From: Erigeron canadensis
Lineage: Eukaryota > Streptophyta > Magnoliopsida > Asterales > Asteraceae
Assembly (NCBI RefSeq): GCF_010389155.1
Contig: NC_057769.1
Span: 31,496,735-31,560,734 of the forward strand
Length of the DNA: 64,000 nucleotides
Reading direction: 5' to 3'
How positions within the stretch are numbered: position 1 is the stretch's first letter; each line of letters begins with the position of its first letter. Below, piece by piece: positions 9,469 to 21,256 of the stretch. The notes under the pieces are model-generated. The model saw only the letters and a program-made list of their open reading frames with translations. It had not been told where the DNA came from and made no database searches. Both the position numbers and the translations under genes were made by a program.

Positions 9469-11829
9469 GACTAAACGGAGTGGACCATTTTTACGCCGAC
9501 CGTCGCCCTTTGTCACGGACCGTCGCCCCCCACACCACCCCCGTCGACCGACGCTTGACTCGCCCGACCCACACGCCTCGCCCTCTTTCCCTTTGACTAG
9601 CACGTTGACCGAGGTAATTTAATTCCCACCAGCTAGTTTTTGACCAAGTTATAAAAAAAAATCCCCTTTTTTTAAAAATCATATCCTTTTCCATTCCATT
9701 TTCCTTTTACATTTCACACACACATATACCTTTCTTCTTCCTTTTTTTACTTTCATCTTCTTCATTTTTAACCAAAAATGTTTCCATACAACAACTTCAA
9801 CAACCACCCTTTTACCCCGGGTAATCGTAGTCAATGTCCAAATAACCCAAATCAACAACCCGATATGATGAACGACCTTAATTTACTCAATAACCCACAA
9901 CTTTTTCAATTGATTCAACATATGTCCACTAATCAACATATGGGTATGGGTATGGGTTCGGTTATAGGTATGGGTCCGGGTATGTGTATGGGTATGGGTC
10001 CGGGTATGGGTATGGGTGGTTCGAGCCAACATGAAACTTTTGGTGGGTCCTCTAGCCAACAAAACACTCCCGGTTCATTTTTTGATCGTCAAAGGCTAGT
10101 TGATACTCCACCACAAGATTCTCAAGATGATGATGTTCAAAAGACACAACCACCCCCTCAACCATCAAAACCAAGGCGGCATAGGAAAAAAGTGGTCGGC
10201 GAAGACGAACCACGACCAAGAAATGTCCAACAAACGTGGTTACCGTCAGAAGAAATGAATTTAGCTACGGCTTGGCTATCGGTGATCGAAAACCCGGAAT
10301 GTGGTATTTTTCTTTTTACGCATACTAGTTTTTTTTTATATAAATGTCCATTTTTAAAATAAAAAAACTGTTTCGGTTTGTTTTTTTTTTTTTAAATCTG
10401 TTTCGTTTTTTTTTTTAATTTGTGTTAAAAACATATATTTTTTTATAATCTGTTTCGTTTTTTTTTTATAAAACAAAAACTGTTTTAGTTTTTTTTAAAA
10501 TATATTTCGGATTTTTTTAAAAAGAGAAACAGTTTTTTAATTTTAAAAAAAAAAAAACAGCCGACTTTTTTTTATAAAAAAAACAGTTTTTTATATTAAA
10601 AAAAACAGCCGAGTTTATAAAAAAAAAAGTTTTTTTTATTTGAAATATTATTTGCGTTTGGTTTTTTGTTGTAGCAAATTATCAAAAAAAGGGGGTATAT
10701 TGGTCACGAATAACCGAGGCTTTGGCGACATTAGAAGAAAAGCCGAAAGATTACCGTGACCCCGAAGTTGTGAGTGCGAAATGGAGGAAGATACGTCTAA
10801 TTATTCAAAACTTCAACCAAATCTATACTCGAATCGGTCATGCAAGTGGAGAAAATGATTTAGATCGTGTTAGAAAGGCCAACGAAGAGTATGAAGGAAC
10901 TTATCACAAGCCATTTCCGTATTCATCAATTTGGGGCAAAATTAGGTATATATATATTACTTTTTATTATGTGTAATTATGTTATATATATATATATATA
11001 GGTACAGTTCGAAGTTTTATCTCGTGGACAAAAGCGTTGTGAGGACCAATCTCGGTGAACCCACGGCCAAAAGGTCGAAGACTTCATCATCCACCGACCC
11101 AGTGGCTAGTCAAGGGTCGGATGCTAGGGTCAACTTTGACCTTAACTCGTTTGAAGAGTTGGGTGATAATGATGATGAGCCGGTGTATCAAGAACGGCCC
11201 ATTGGTAGGGACGCATCAAAGAAAGCGTCGAGATCCGGGTCGAGCTCGGGAGGCAAGGGGAAAAGAAAGGGTAAGTATATGGAGACGTTTGAAGGAATTG
11301 CGAAAAAGTTGGATAAGTTGTTTGATATGAGCTCGAAGAAAATTGAGTTGAAGGAAAAGAAAGTTAAGATCATGGAAGAAGACCGCGATTGGAAGTTGTT
11401 GGGTACCGAATATTCCCACCTTGAAGAGCCCGAGCGAAGCATCATGGAACGCAAAAAACAAGCGCTTCGTGAAAAATATTTGTCTTGATTAGTTTTTATG
11501 TTTAATTAGTTTGTTATTTTTATGAACTTTTTTATTTTTAGAACTTTGTTATTTTAAAAACTTTGTTATTTTTATGATTAACTAGTAGTAATTTTAATTA
11601 TGTTTAATAAATTTGTTTATGTTTAAAATATATATGTATTACTTTTTTATTATAACAAAGTTTAAAAAAAATCAAAAATAAAATTAAATCAATTATTACC
11701 ATTGTCACATGTCACAAGTCGTCCACCCCTTAAAAACCTACCCATTTCCACCTTTTTTGAGAGGCAACTCTTTTTATCCCATATGGCACAAGTCGCCTCC
11801 TCTTCCCCTTATTCTCACTCCTCTTAGTC
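9469..11829 (+). mobile_element. PIF/Harbinger element carrying only the Myb-like ORF1
   Basis: The ends are GACTAAACGGAGTGG and CACTCCTCTTAGTC, which form an inverted repeat. They are flanked on both sides by TTA (9466-9468 and 11830-11832), the hallmark 3-bp target duplication of PIF/Harbinger transposons. The 2.36-kb body holds one intact three-exon Myb/SANT-like gene and no transposase. It is therefore a half-element that could move only with a transposase supplied in trans. The TIR differs from that of the two HARBI1-bearing elements in this window, which begin GAGCA. Confidence 0.8.
9778..11488 (+). CDS. PIF/Harbinger ORF1: Myb/SANT-like DNA-binding protein
   Basis: Exons 9778-10303, 10675-10945 and 11002-11488 join in phase to 427 aa with no stop or frameshift. 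The N-terminus is Asn/Gln/Pro-rich, followed by a Met-Gly repeat (about residues 58-80). A basic stretch (PRRHRKK) precedes a trihelix/SANT-like domain split by intron 1: TWLPSEEMNLATAWL, then VYWSRITEAL, with conserved Trp residues. The C-terminus holds a Lys-rich region (GGKGKRKGKYMETFEGI) and a charged coiled-coil-like segment like the NAM-associated C-terminal domain. Such proteins are the DNA-binding partner of the Harbinger nuclease. In plant annotations they are often miscalled glutathione S-transferase T3-like. It lies inside the TIR element 9469-11829. Its intactness suggests recent activity or selection. Confidence 0.8.
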
Positions 11830-11832
11830 TTA

Positions 11833-12105
11833 CAAACTAACCACACCAAGTAGTTTGGTTTTGGGTTAGAAACCTTTCTAAATAATCATTTTAGAAATGA
11901 TAAAAAAAAAAAACAATATTTGTTTACCCCATTTACCTATTAACCTAACAACAACACATATAGATATATTAAAAAGAAAAAAATGGTAGGCCAATGGAAA
12001 AAAAAAAACTGATGGATACTTGACACACAGATAGAACAACTTCCAACGGTAACCATACATTTCTTATAACTCTTTTTTTAACCGCCAAAACCAACAAACT
12101 TAACC
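11833..12105. promoter_or_regulatory. 5' flank of the CA1P phosphatase-like gene
   Basis: This 270-bp gap separates the Harbinger element from the ATG at 12106. It presumably contains the promoter and 5' UTR, squeezed by the transposon insertion. No clear TATA box was chosen. Confidence 0.35.
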
Positions 12106-15100
12106 ATGCTTTCCGCCGGACTTCCACTCGCCGGCGGCAACCACCACCTGTTTCGCCACCGCCATAACTTCCACAGTTTCAAACCCATCACACCCACTTC
12201 ATTTATCATTAGATCTTCAAGCCTCCAAGAGCTCAATACTTCATCATCATTGGAGGCAAGTGACGATGATGATGATGATGGAAAATTGAGCTCAGTGGTC
12301 AGCGGTTCAGTGTCGTTTCCTGCGATAAAAGTAGCGAAACGGGTGGTTTTGGTGAGACACGGACAGAGCACGTGGAATGCGGAAGGCAGGATACAAGGAA
12401 GTTCGGATTTTTCAATTCTTACAAAAAAGGGTGAGGCACAAGCTGAGACTTCGAGGCAAATGCTTATCGATGATTCGTTTGATATTTGCTTCTCAAGGTT
12501 TGTGTTTTATGTTTTTAGCTTTTGTTGTTTTAAATTTTTGGATTTGAGAATGATAGATTTAGAAATTAGAAGTTGAGGTTATTAGTATTATTATCAAAAA
12601 TTTTGATTATTTTATTAGGTGATGTGAAATATTTGATATGTAATAAACGTTATTTATTTCCTTATCAGTGAATTGAATTTTGGTGAAAGTTTGTTACATT
12701 TTGGTGCAATTGATCGCACATAAAAGGCACATAGTGGGACTGTGAAAGTGGGTACGCAAAATATGTTAAAACCTCTGTCCAGAAAGTGCATAATTGATAA
12801 GTTAACTTTTAAAGGTCCAGCCATTAAAATTCCTACAATGTTTTCATTTCCTAAAGTTGAGGAGGTGTTATTTAATTTTTGGCATTGTTTGTTTCTTAAG
12901 TGGTCATAGTGATATCGAGTAATGAGATCAGATAATCAGTTGTAACAAAAAGGGTTGTTGAATATAGTATTGGGCGTGTTTTGTTGATTGTATTAGTAAT
13001 CTGGTTTTCAGATGTTTGAATGTTTGATAAGTTTTGATTATTTCAAGGTTTGTGTGTCAAATGATCCGTAAATAATCTAGTTACTTTGAATTAGTATCAT
13101 TGCCGCTACTACTAAACTAATGTTTTAATTTGTTTCACTATACTCAAAGGCTAGAAACTGACTTATGAGTGATCCACTGATCCTATATGCTAAAGAATAA
13201 TAGTTGATGCCGATTCATGAAACGAATATTAAAATATATGCAGTCCTTTAAAAAGATCAAAAAGAACTGCTGATGTCATATGGGATGCTCGGAAGGAGGA
13301 GATCCTTACTGATTCCGACTTGAGGGAGATTGACCTATACTCATTTCAAGTTAGTCCGACTTCTCATGAGAACCTTTCTTTGAAGAAGCTGTACATGTCA
13401 GATTGTTATAACGGTTCTTAGATAATGGGCGAGTCATATGCAATTATTTGTTGTACTTTAGGGACTCCTAAAGAACGAAGGTATAGCAAAGTATGGTGAG
13501 GCTTTTGGTAAATGGCAAAAGGATGCTCCAAATTTCAATATAGATGGTCATTATCCAGTTAGGGAATTGTGGGATCGTGCTAGTAGCTGCTGGCAGAAAA
13601 TCTTGGTTCATGACAGTAGGTCGGTTCTTGTGGTTGCTCACAATGCTGTTAATCAGGCGCTTGTTGCTACCGCAATGGGTACATTTCCTTTCCTTCCTAT
13701 ACAGCCAGCAAACTGAGTTCAGGTCAAAATACGTTTGGGTCAAAATGGGTCAGGTGACGTGCAAACGTCTTTATTTATTGAACTGTATAAATAATTCATA
13801 TGTTACATTTGATCTTAAAAACTATATTATTATACTATAATACGAATAATACATTTTTCCAATTGAACATAGAGGTTTTATGCATACTATATAATTTTGG
13901 ACAACTTTTGACCCGTTCATATGATGTTCATCTTTGTCAGTTGTACTATTATTTTGCTCACTGACCCCTGTTACACAAGTACAACCAATATGACGATAAG
14001 TCCAACAGTGCTTATTTGAGTGAGAATGAGCTTTATTTTTAATCTCATCTTCAGGCTTAGGAACTGAGTACTTCAGGATTTTACTTCAAAGCAACTGTGG
14101 TGTAAGTGTGCTAGATTTTGTCCCACGGCCTGAGGGTGGATCTCCATATATATGTCTTAACCGGTTAAATCAGGTAGTGACCTTACTTGATTGGCCCATT
14201 TCTAGTCTTCTAAATGAAAATATCCATGGTTTAACAGGCCATTTTTATTCGTGTACTTGTGTTTACTTTTGCATAGTTCCTTTTATCATAGGAATCCTAC
14301 ACAGTGCTACATGGCCATACTTAATCGCTTAATCTGACATCATTTCACTTTTTTTCCAGCCGTTAGTATGGTCTTGCATGTTAAAAGAAAGTATATTTTG
14401 CAGACTCCAGGTTCGCCTATTGGTGGCGGAAGCTCTGCAGGCAGGAAGGCCAGTAGGCGGATCGTACTCGTCTGTCATGGATCATCCCAGGTAAATACCA
14501 AAATGGTAAAGCAACCAATGGAATTTCATAGTAAACGTTGATTCATTACCATCTTTCTTCTTGTGTGTTAATTGTAGTAACTTTTTATTTTTCTTTTTTT
14601 TTCTCTTTTTTTTTTGTAAAAGAAAAGAAACTGCTTAGTGCCGCCTTCCGCGGGTTTTGAGCCTCAATACCTCGACGGTGGAGGAGGTTAAGATGTAAGC
14701 AGACCTTACCGCTACCTAAGTAGAAAAGCTGCTTTCATTTTCTACCTAAATGGTAGAAAAGGCCCTCAAACCTTTGCATGGGATGAGGATAGAACCCATG
14801 ACCTCTGTCTCCAGAGGCCTGGGTGTTTACCACTGCTCCAAACCATGCTGCTTATGGAAACAGATTTTTTGTAAAAGTAGCAAAGAAATTTTTAAAAACT
14901 TTATCTAAAACTTAATATCATCTCATTGATTTAGACTGAGTTTTTTATTCTTTGCTGTCCCTTTTTTAAGGAGGTAATAACAAGAGTTCACTATTTAAGT
15001 GGGAAATGGGCTATTAAAATAAGGCTCATCGTTTTCAATTGCTATTTCTTCCGTAAAGTTTTCTCTTGGTAAAATTAAAACATTTAGACATTATGTTTAT

Positions 15101-16355
15101 AAACAGGCTAGCAATTCTGATGATACACCCATGGACATGCTTGGAACTATACAGGTATTCAAAGTTTTTTGATCTGTTAGTTGACTACAAGCAAGAATGA
15201 AGAATGTATAATCCAAGCTGTTGCTTTATAATGACAGTCACAAAAAACAGCAGAACTGCTACTTGATTTGAAGGTGAAATCGATTGTTAGTAGCCCAAGA
15301 ATAGTTCCAACTGAAACGGCTAATTCAATTGCTCGTGTAAGTATCATTCCCAAACTTTCAGTCTTGCTCATCAAATTATCTGAACTAGTAGAGGTGACAA
15401 AATGGACGGGTTAGGCAGGTTGGTGTTGGATCAAAGCCCTTGGGTAAGGTTTGGTCGACGCAGCTGCTTTAATCATTTCTTTGAACTAATAAATAGTTAA
15501 CAATTTAAATATGATTCGACAGTTCATGGTAACACAATGCATTTGAATGTAATTCTGATGATTCGTCCGGTTTGACTTGTTGAGTCCTTTTGATTTGCTT
15601 AACCCATTTGACCTGTTACATTTAGTTTAATCCTTTAGCATAACCTTTTTGACATAATTCATTATGTTTGACTCTTTAGCTTTTTATGACTCATTATAGA
15701 TCATACATAACCCAAACCAACCTATTGTCTTATCAATATAAATAGCTATTTTTACATAATTGAAGGTTCAAGAAGCTGCTGATTGTCTTGGCGCTGATTG
15801 TGTGCCACGATATGTGGAAACAAAGCAGTTAAAAAACCTCGACTTTCAAGATATTCTTAATCGTTCAAAGAAGGCAAGAAACATACATTTTGGTTCATTC
15901 TTAGGAGTCACAAATAAATTACTCTCTTATTCCCATCAAGATTGTGATTTCTTTCTTTTTTGCTATGTTTTCAATACCAGGAATCAATCAATGCATCAAG
16001 TCTACAGTTTGGCTGGATGAATGAATTTGAAGATGGATTGTTGACAGAAATATGGGACCGGTCAGGAACAACCTGGAAATCGTTACTAGATGAGTTATCT
16101 AATGAATCTCAACCAGAAAACGTCGTGGTAGTAGTTGGTCATCCTATTGTTAATATTGGACTATTAGGACATTGCCTGAATCTAACAAAGGACTGGCTGG
16201 GATCATTTCATCTCGACGCTGGTAGCATTAGTGTCATTGATTTCCCTGATGGCCCGTTCGGAAGAGGAGTTGTTCGATGCATAAACTATACCGCACATCT
16301 TGGAAGGTGGTCGATCCCCATCACTAGACCAACACAAGATGAAGATGAATTCTAA
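12106..16355 (+). CDS. probable 2-carboxy-D-arabinitol-1-phosphatase, chloroplastic
   Basis: Nine exons (12106-12497, 13244-13349, 13462-13678, 14055-14173, 14404-14490, 15107-15154, 15238-15336, 15766-15873, 15981-16355) join to 516 aa. The first ~75 residues are Ser/Pro/His-rich, as in a plastid transit peptide, and include an Asp run. A histidine-phosphatase (phosphoglycerate-mutase-like) domain follows: VVLVRHGQSTWNAEGRIQGS with the nucleophile His, and a second His in VVAHNAVNQAL. A second, degenerate copy begins IVLVCHGSSQ (Arg of RHG replaced by Cys) and ends near VVVVGHPIVNIGLLGHCLNL. The family removes phosphate from the Rubisco inhibitor CA1P in the stroma. The specific substrate is inferred from the family. 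Intron 8 has a GC donor (AAG|GCAAG). Intron 5 carries a SINE. Confidence 0.87.
14623..14864 (-). mobile_element. tRNA-derived SINE in intron 5 of the CA1P phosphatase-like gene
   Basis: A 242-bp element in minus orientation is bounded by the 13-bp direct repeat TTTTTTGTAAAAG (14610-14622 and 14865-14877). Read on the minus strand it has AGAGGTCATGGGTTCTATCC (B-box region) and the same body as the plus-strand copy at 43675-43918. Full length, non-coding. Confidence 0.8.
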
Positions 16356-17077
16356 GACTGCGCTTTTAGTTTCTTATCTGCCCACATTTTCATTGTTGTA
16401 ATCAATCAAATAATTATAATTTCGGGCTCATATGTATATGTATGATACTAATTATACATTAAAAAGAAGAAAGTTAGAGTGGATGAAAAAGAAATCTTAT
16501 ATTATAATACACTTACAATCATTGAAAATGTATGTTTTGCTTATTGGTTTTTTTAGTTCCCTCAAAGTATTGAAACACATTCAAAGATTAACTTCATTAT
16601 TTGATGGTATTATTCAGTATTACAGTTTCACATAATTACTTTCTGAATGCACATTCGAAAACATCCTAAAACTGGCCTCTGTGTTTTCATCTATTTTTGC
16701 TTAGATTGGATCAACTAGTTAACATACTTGCCTGTAGAAACATTAATCAATAGTTCAATCCTTACTTCTTGCAATCTTGCAAGACCGGAGATCCGTAGAA
16801 AAAGGTGCGGTCTCTCTGGGACCCATAGCCCGTGAAAGACATACTTGGAGCTACTTTACTTTTAACAAAGGTCAAATTTCACCATTGCAAAGAAAATAGT
16901 ACATAATAACATCATTATGAACAAATTCAACTTAGTTTATTCAAAAAACCAAAAAAAAACTTATTCATGCAATCATCAAATCTCATAAAAACACAAAACT
17001 AGCAACATAGGCTTCCACATTCTTTAAAGTCTTAGGACTTTTTTTTAAAGGAAAATGTTTGTGCACCCACATATATA
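16356..17077. other. intergenic between converging genes
   Basis: This holds the 3' flanks of the plus-strand phosphatase gene and of the minus-strand HS1-like gene. A repeat-like fragment around 16755-16850 (GACCGGAGATCCGTAG) could be a degenerate SINE. Nothing else is recognised. Confidence 0.35.
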
Positions 17078-18694
17078 TTAAGCAGTTATTGGCTTGACGG
17101 CAGTAACTGGAAAATCAAGAAGCACGATCTTCTCGATCGCAGCTGAGAACGTTGCCGAGAACTCGACATGGTTGGGATGAGCTTGGAAAGCAGTAAAATC
17201 ATCTTTGGTGCCAAATGTCATCATGAGAGCATGGGTGAACCCTTGCCTTAGCATTTCCATGCTTTCAATATCTTTTCCCCTGTTATATATATATATGTAA
17301 TGATGATTAATGAATCAAGGGTATGGTTAATTGCATTACCAAGTTATTTATTACACATTTCATTCAATTATTATAAACAATATTTGTATATCCTAATGCA
17401 ATGAAAATCGTCTAATGCTAGAGGTGGTCATTTCAAGTTTTCAACTTACATATCGATATATATCCATATAACTAAATAGATTTCTGTTATAAAAAATTTA
17501 TTACGTAGAATTATTTAGTTTTTTTTATACGGCGTAAGTCATTGGTACGTAAACTATGTAGTTTAAGTTTATTTTTAGTTAGCATAAAATTTCGAAAAAA
17601 GAGTTAAGATTTTATAAATGCATGAAGTTCAAGTCACTACATATAATTTTGCATTTGTCCACACTTTTAGTTAGTGTGAACAAACTAAAAATTTTTGTCA
17701 CGCTTTGATGTGTTAAAAAATATGTAGAACTAAAGGTGTGTAGAAAATTATTCACACTAAAAAGTGTGTAGATTTAAAAGTTCACATTTTTTAGTGTGAA
17801 CATTAATTCATAATTATTTGTAACACCCCATTTGTCCACGCTACTTGTTCACGCTAGTGTGAACAAAAGAGGTGTTACAAAATAATTATAAAAGTCCATA
17901 CTAAAAAGTGTGAAGTGCGAACTTTTAATTCTACATACTTTTTAGGACGGAGAAATTTCTACACACTTTTAGTTATATTTTTACATACAAAAAAACGTGA
18001 CAAAATTTTTACTTTGTTCACACTAACTAAAAGTGCTAATAAATGCAACATTATTTGTAATGAGTACTTGATGACATTTACACTGGCATGCAATAAGAGT
18101 TGTAACTTTTATTGGAGTTGTTCACCAATCACCATATATTAATTAAGCTTCAATAAGATGGTTTCAAGAAAATGTGACCAAATGTAAGTCACAATAATTT
18201 TTGGTTTCGTATAAAGACGAGACCATTACTTAGTAACTTGTATATAATGCAACAAAAAAGTGTACTCGGTCACAAGAAGTAATGTATCCCATATAAAGAC
18301 TTAATGAGCAATGACATATACTATATTGCTATTTAAGCTTACACTCTACTTACTTTTATGATATATACTATAACAATATTACTATATTATTATGGGAAAT
18401 AATATTCGTACCATGACTTTTGATGGATATACCACAACGTACAAGTTTTACAGCTGACAGTACAAACCAGTATTGCACAGTTGTGGTAAATCTATCGAAA
18501 TAAGTGGTACTAATATCACTTCCCTATTATTATATACTATATGCATTATCAATTAGAAGTTAAAAATGGACTTACCAAACGAATGACTTGACACTGTCGA
18601 TTTCGGTGGCAAGTTTTTCCAACCCTTTCATGATATCATCAACCACCACCTCTTCTTTGAACTTGACCACCACCAAATGTGTGAACTCACCCAT
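17078..18694 (-). CDS. stress-response A/B barrel domain (HS1-like) protein
   Basis: Minus-strand exons 18694-18576 and 17279-17078 give 106 aa, matching the ~109 aa of single-domain HS1/Dabb proteins of plants. Visible features are MGEFTHLVVVKFKEEV (first beta strand), FVWGKDIESMEML around the splice site (family FHWGKD), FTHALMMTFGTKDDFTAF, and AHPNHVEFSATF. The dimeric alpha+beta barrel is known from Arabidopsis HS1 (antifungal) and Populus SP1 (boiling-stable stress protein). The exact role here is unknown. The 1.3-kb intron contains a 430-bp foldback element and a 131-bp MITE. Confidence 0.85.
17635..18062. repeat. foldback (long inverted repeat) element in the HS1-like intron
   Basis: Left arm ACTTTTAGTTAGTGTGAACA is mirrored on the right by TGTTCACACTAACTAAAAGT. 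The pairing continues inward through TTTTGTCACG and GTGTGTAGA blocks to a centre near 17846-17860, where TTGTTCACGC and GTGTGAACAA meet. Almost the whole element can fold on itself. No ORF. The target duplication was not resolved. Confidence 0.7.
18394..18524. mobile_element. Mutator-type MITE (GGGAARTGAT family)
   Basis: A 131-bp element starts GGGAAATAATATTCGTACCA and ends TGGTACTAATATCACTTCCC. It is flanked by perfect 9-bp repeats TATTATTAT (18385-18393 and 18525-18533). It lies in the intron of the HS1-like gene. A related copy is at 62989-63114. Confidence 0.78.
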
Positions 18695-19247
18695 TTGTGA
18701 TCACTTCAATCCACCACTCGATCTCCAACAAACACACTATATATATGTATAAATAGCCTTACAAAAAACTATATATGTATACACACAATCACAATATAAT
18801 CTCAATTAACCTACTACTTATAGCATATGACACACACACATATAGACTCAACCTTCTACCTTCTACTTATGACATGTGACACACACACTGACACACTTTA
18901 ACATAAACGCACACATACGCATTTGTAGGCTCAATTATTCTTAGTATACATATGTACAACTTCCAATGCACAAAAAGTAAATGTAACAAGTGCGTCAAAG
19001 ACCCACAAGTCAGCACTTCCGTCGCTGCGTCCCCACAGTCAAACCCACCGACATCATTGTCTGAATTATATGACAAAGATTTCCTTGTACATTTTGCAAT
19101 ACTACTTGTACTATCTTGACTTGGTCAACTTACCTACTCAAAATTTATTACGATTTATATATGTGTACTTTTTAACAAAAGAAATGACCCCATTGCTTTT
19201 TTATGTAAGAAATAAACAGTTCCTTTACTGTGTTATATGTAAAACAA
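18695..19247. other. upstream region of the HS1-like gene
   Basis: This contains the promoter side of the minus-strand HS1-like gene, with TA-rich TATATATGTATA motifs at about 18737-18780. Simple CA-rich stretches are present. No gene is supported. Confidence 0.35.
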
Positions 19248-19250
19248 TTA

Positions 19251-21253
19251 GAGCATTCTTTGGGTGACACTCATTCTCTAAGGACTAGTCTATGTCAGCT
19301 CCATATCAGCCTAAAGATTAACTAAAGACTAATTCTTCAAAACACTCATAATGTCAGAACTAGTCTAGAACCCACTATTTATTTAACTTTACATTTTCAA
19401 CTCAATATTCTACCATCTATTTAATTATACACTTTTAACCTTCTAACTTATACAATTTCATTTTTTTAATAAAAACACAATTAAAAATTTCATTAAATAA
19501 AAAAGCATACAATACAATACTAAAAAAAAACACATTATTAATTAAAAACAACAACATAGTTTCACAATTTATTATTACTAAGCCAAACAACAATGGATCA
19601 CGGGAGACGCCAAATATGTTCGACAAAATCATGACGAAGACCATGGTGAACCCCTAGGTCTCAAAGCTCCTTATTGGTCCGTGCGTGGACCGCCATCCTC
19701 TCTCGGAAGGTACGAACAGGTACACAGGGTGGCTCAGCTAGGATTTCTAGATCATAGGAGGTTATTGCGTGACTCGAATCCTCAACGATCATGTTATGCA
19801 ATATGACACAAGCATACATGGTTCGACGAATCTTGTTGACACTAAACGACCTTGAGGGTTGTGTAAGGATCGCCCAACGACCTTGGAGAACTCCAAATAC
19901 TCGTTCCACATCTTTTCGCACACTTTATTGATACTTCTTGAATTTTTTTCTTTTTCGGGTCTTGTGGGCATGAAAAAGCCTTGACGAATGTCGCCCACTC
20001 AGGATAAATACCGTCGGCTAGATAGTACCCCTTCTGGTAATCGGTTCCGTTAACCGTAAATGAAGTATCCGGAGTCGTATCCTCAACGATTTCCCTAAAC
20101 AAATGTGATTGATTGAGGACGTTTATGTCATTGTTCGAACCTGCCGTTCCAAAAATGCATGCCAAATCCATAAATCGTACGATGCAACCACTTCAAGCAT
20201 GATGGTTGGTACCCCTTTATCACCTCGAGTGAACCGGGCTTGCCATGTTTTTGGACACCTTTTCCAGGGCCAGTGCATACAGTCGATGCTCCCAAGCATC
20301 CCTGGAAAACCATGAAGTTGTGCGTCTTTCCGGTAGAGACGATGTATATCATCTGTTGTTGGTCTTTGTAAATACTCTTCTCTGTAAAGGTCAAACACAC
20401 ACTACAAAAAGCATTAAGCGTGTCTCTGGAAGTTTGTTCACCCATTTGTAGATACTCATCAAGTGAATCGGTCATGTTGCCATACGCCAGTTGACGTATC
20501 GCGGATGTACACTTTTGAATCGTAGAAAAACCGAGTTTACCTCTTGCATCTACACGCTGGTTTCAAAACTCAACAAAATGACGAAGAACAGGCTCATCAC
20601 CTACTGGAGAGAAAGAAGCGATATCGTTAGCTATACGTATGAACAACTCTTTTGCATTCGAAAACGCCGCCTAAAGAAGTGTGGCAGGTACTTTGCGTTT
20701 TCTACAAAGTAATCATTCAGCAATTGTTGCCTTGCACCAAGTCGATCTCTTGGAATATGACCACGAGTGAGAGGGGTAGAAAATTCCGCATTTTCGACCA
20801 TATCGATAAAATCACCCATTACAGTGATAAGTTCTTCATCGTCGGAGTCGTTCCCAAATAACTCCGGTCGTGTGTATGTGTTAGCACTCGACGGAAATGG
20901 AAAAGATGTTATATATGAATGTGTGTTTTATGTTTATAAAAGTGTGTTTTTGTGTATAAAACTATAGATGTAAAGATGTTATATATATATATATATAAGT
21001 GATAAAAAGGGACCAAAAGTGAAAATGTGTATAAAATTCAGAAATGGCCGTTTTAGGGACTAATTGTGTCAATTTTTTGAAAAGTTTTAATATTTCACCG
21101 TTGCTTTAAAAAAAATACGCTCCTCTTGTTCGTCTTTGTGGGAACGGGTGCACGAGAACGAGCCCAGGGACGAGTCACACCTAACCGTGTGCGCTCGTCC
21201 CTCATCCGCGGACGAGCGGGGAACGAGCCAGAACTAGTCCGTTGTGACTGCTC
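19251..21253 (-). mobile_element. PIF/Harbinger element with decayed transposase
   Basis: The element is 2003 bp. Its ends GAGCATTC and GTGACTGCTC (inverted GAGCAGTC) are flanked by TTA at 19248-19250 and 21254-21256. It contains a HARBI1-type transposase pseudogene on the minus strand and no Myb-like ORF. A Tourist-like MITE begins immediately at its right target duplication. The TIR motif is shared with the element at 30502-32514. Confidence 0.75.
19598..20909 (-). pseudogene. HARBI1-like transposase pseudogene
   Basis: Read on the minus strand from about 20909, where the family's start codon position reads ACA, the copy covers the nuclease: FVENAKYLPHFFRRRFRMQK, LGSIDCMHWPWKRCPKTW (first catalytic Asp), GTAGSNNDINVLNQSHLF (second Asp), RKDVERVFGVLQGRW (Glu) and SVNKIRRTMYACVILHNMIV. 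Coding passes through at least four frameshifts (near 20650, 20395, 20140 and 19940). A stop follows HARTNKEL, where the other copy has Arg. No intron interrupts LFREIVEDT, unlike the 30.5-kb copy. It cannot make a functional protein. Confidence 0.85.
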
Positions 21254-21256
21254 TTA

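Noticed and set aside
11188..11461. Two minus ORFs of 81-88 codons
   Set aside because: They are antisense to the Lys/Glu-rich end of the Harbinger ORF1 protein; low-complexity coding gives open antisense frames.
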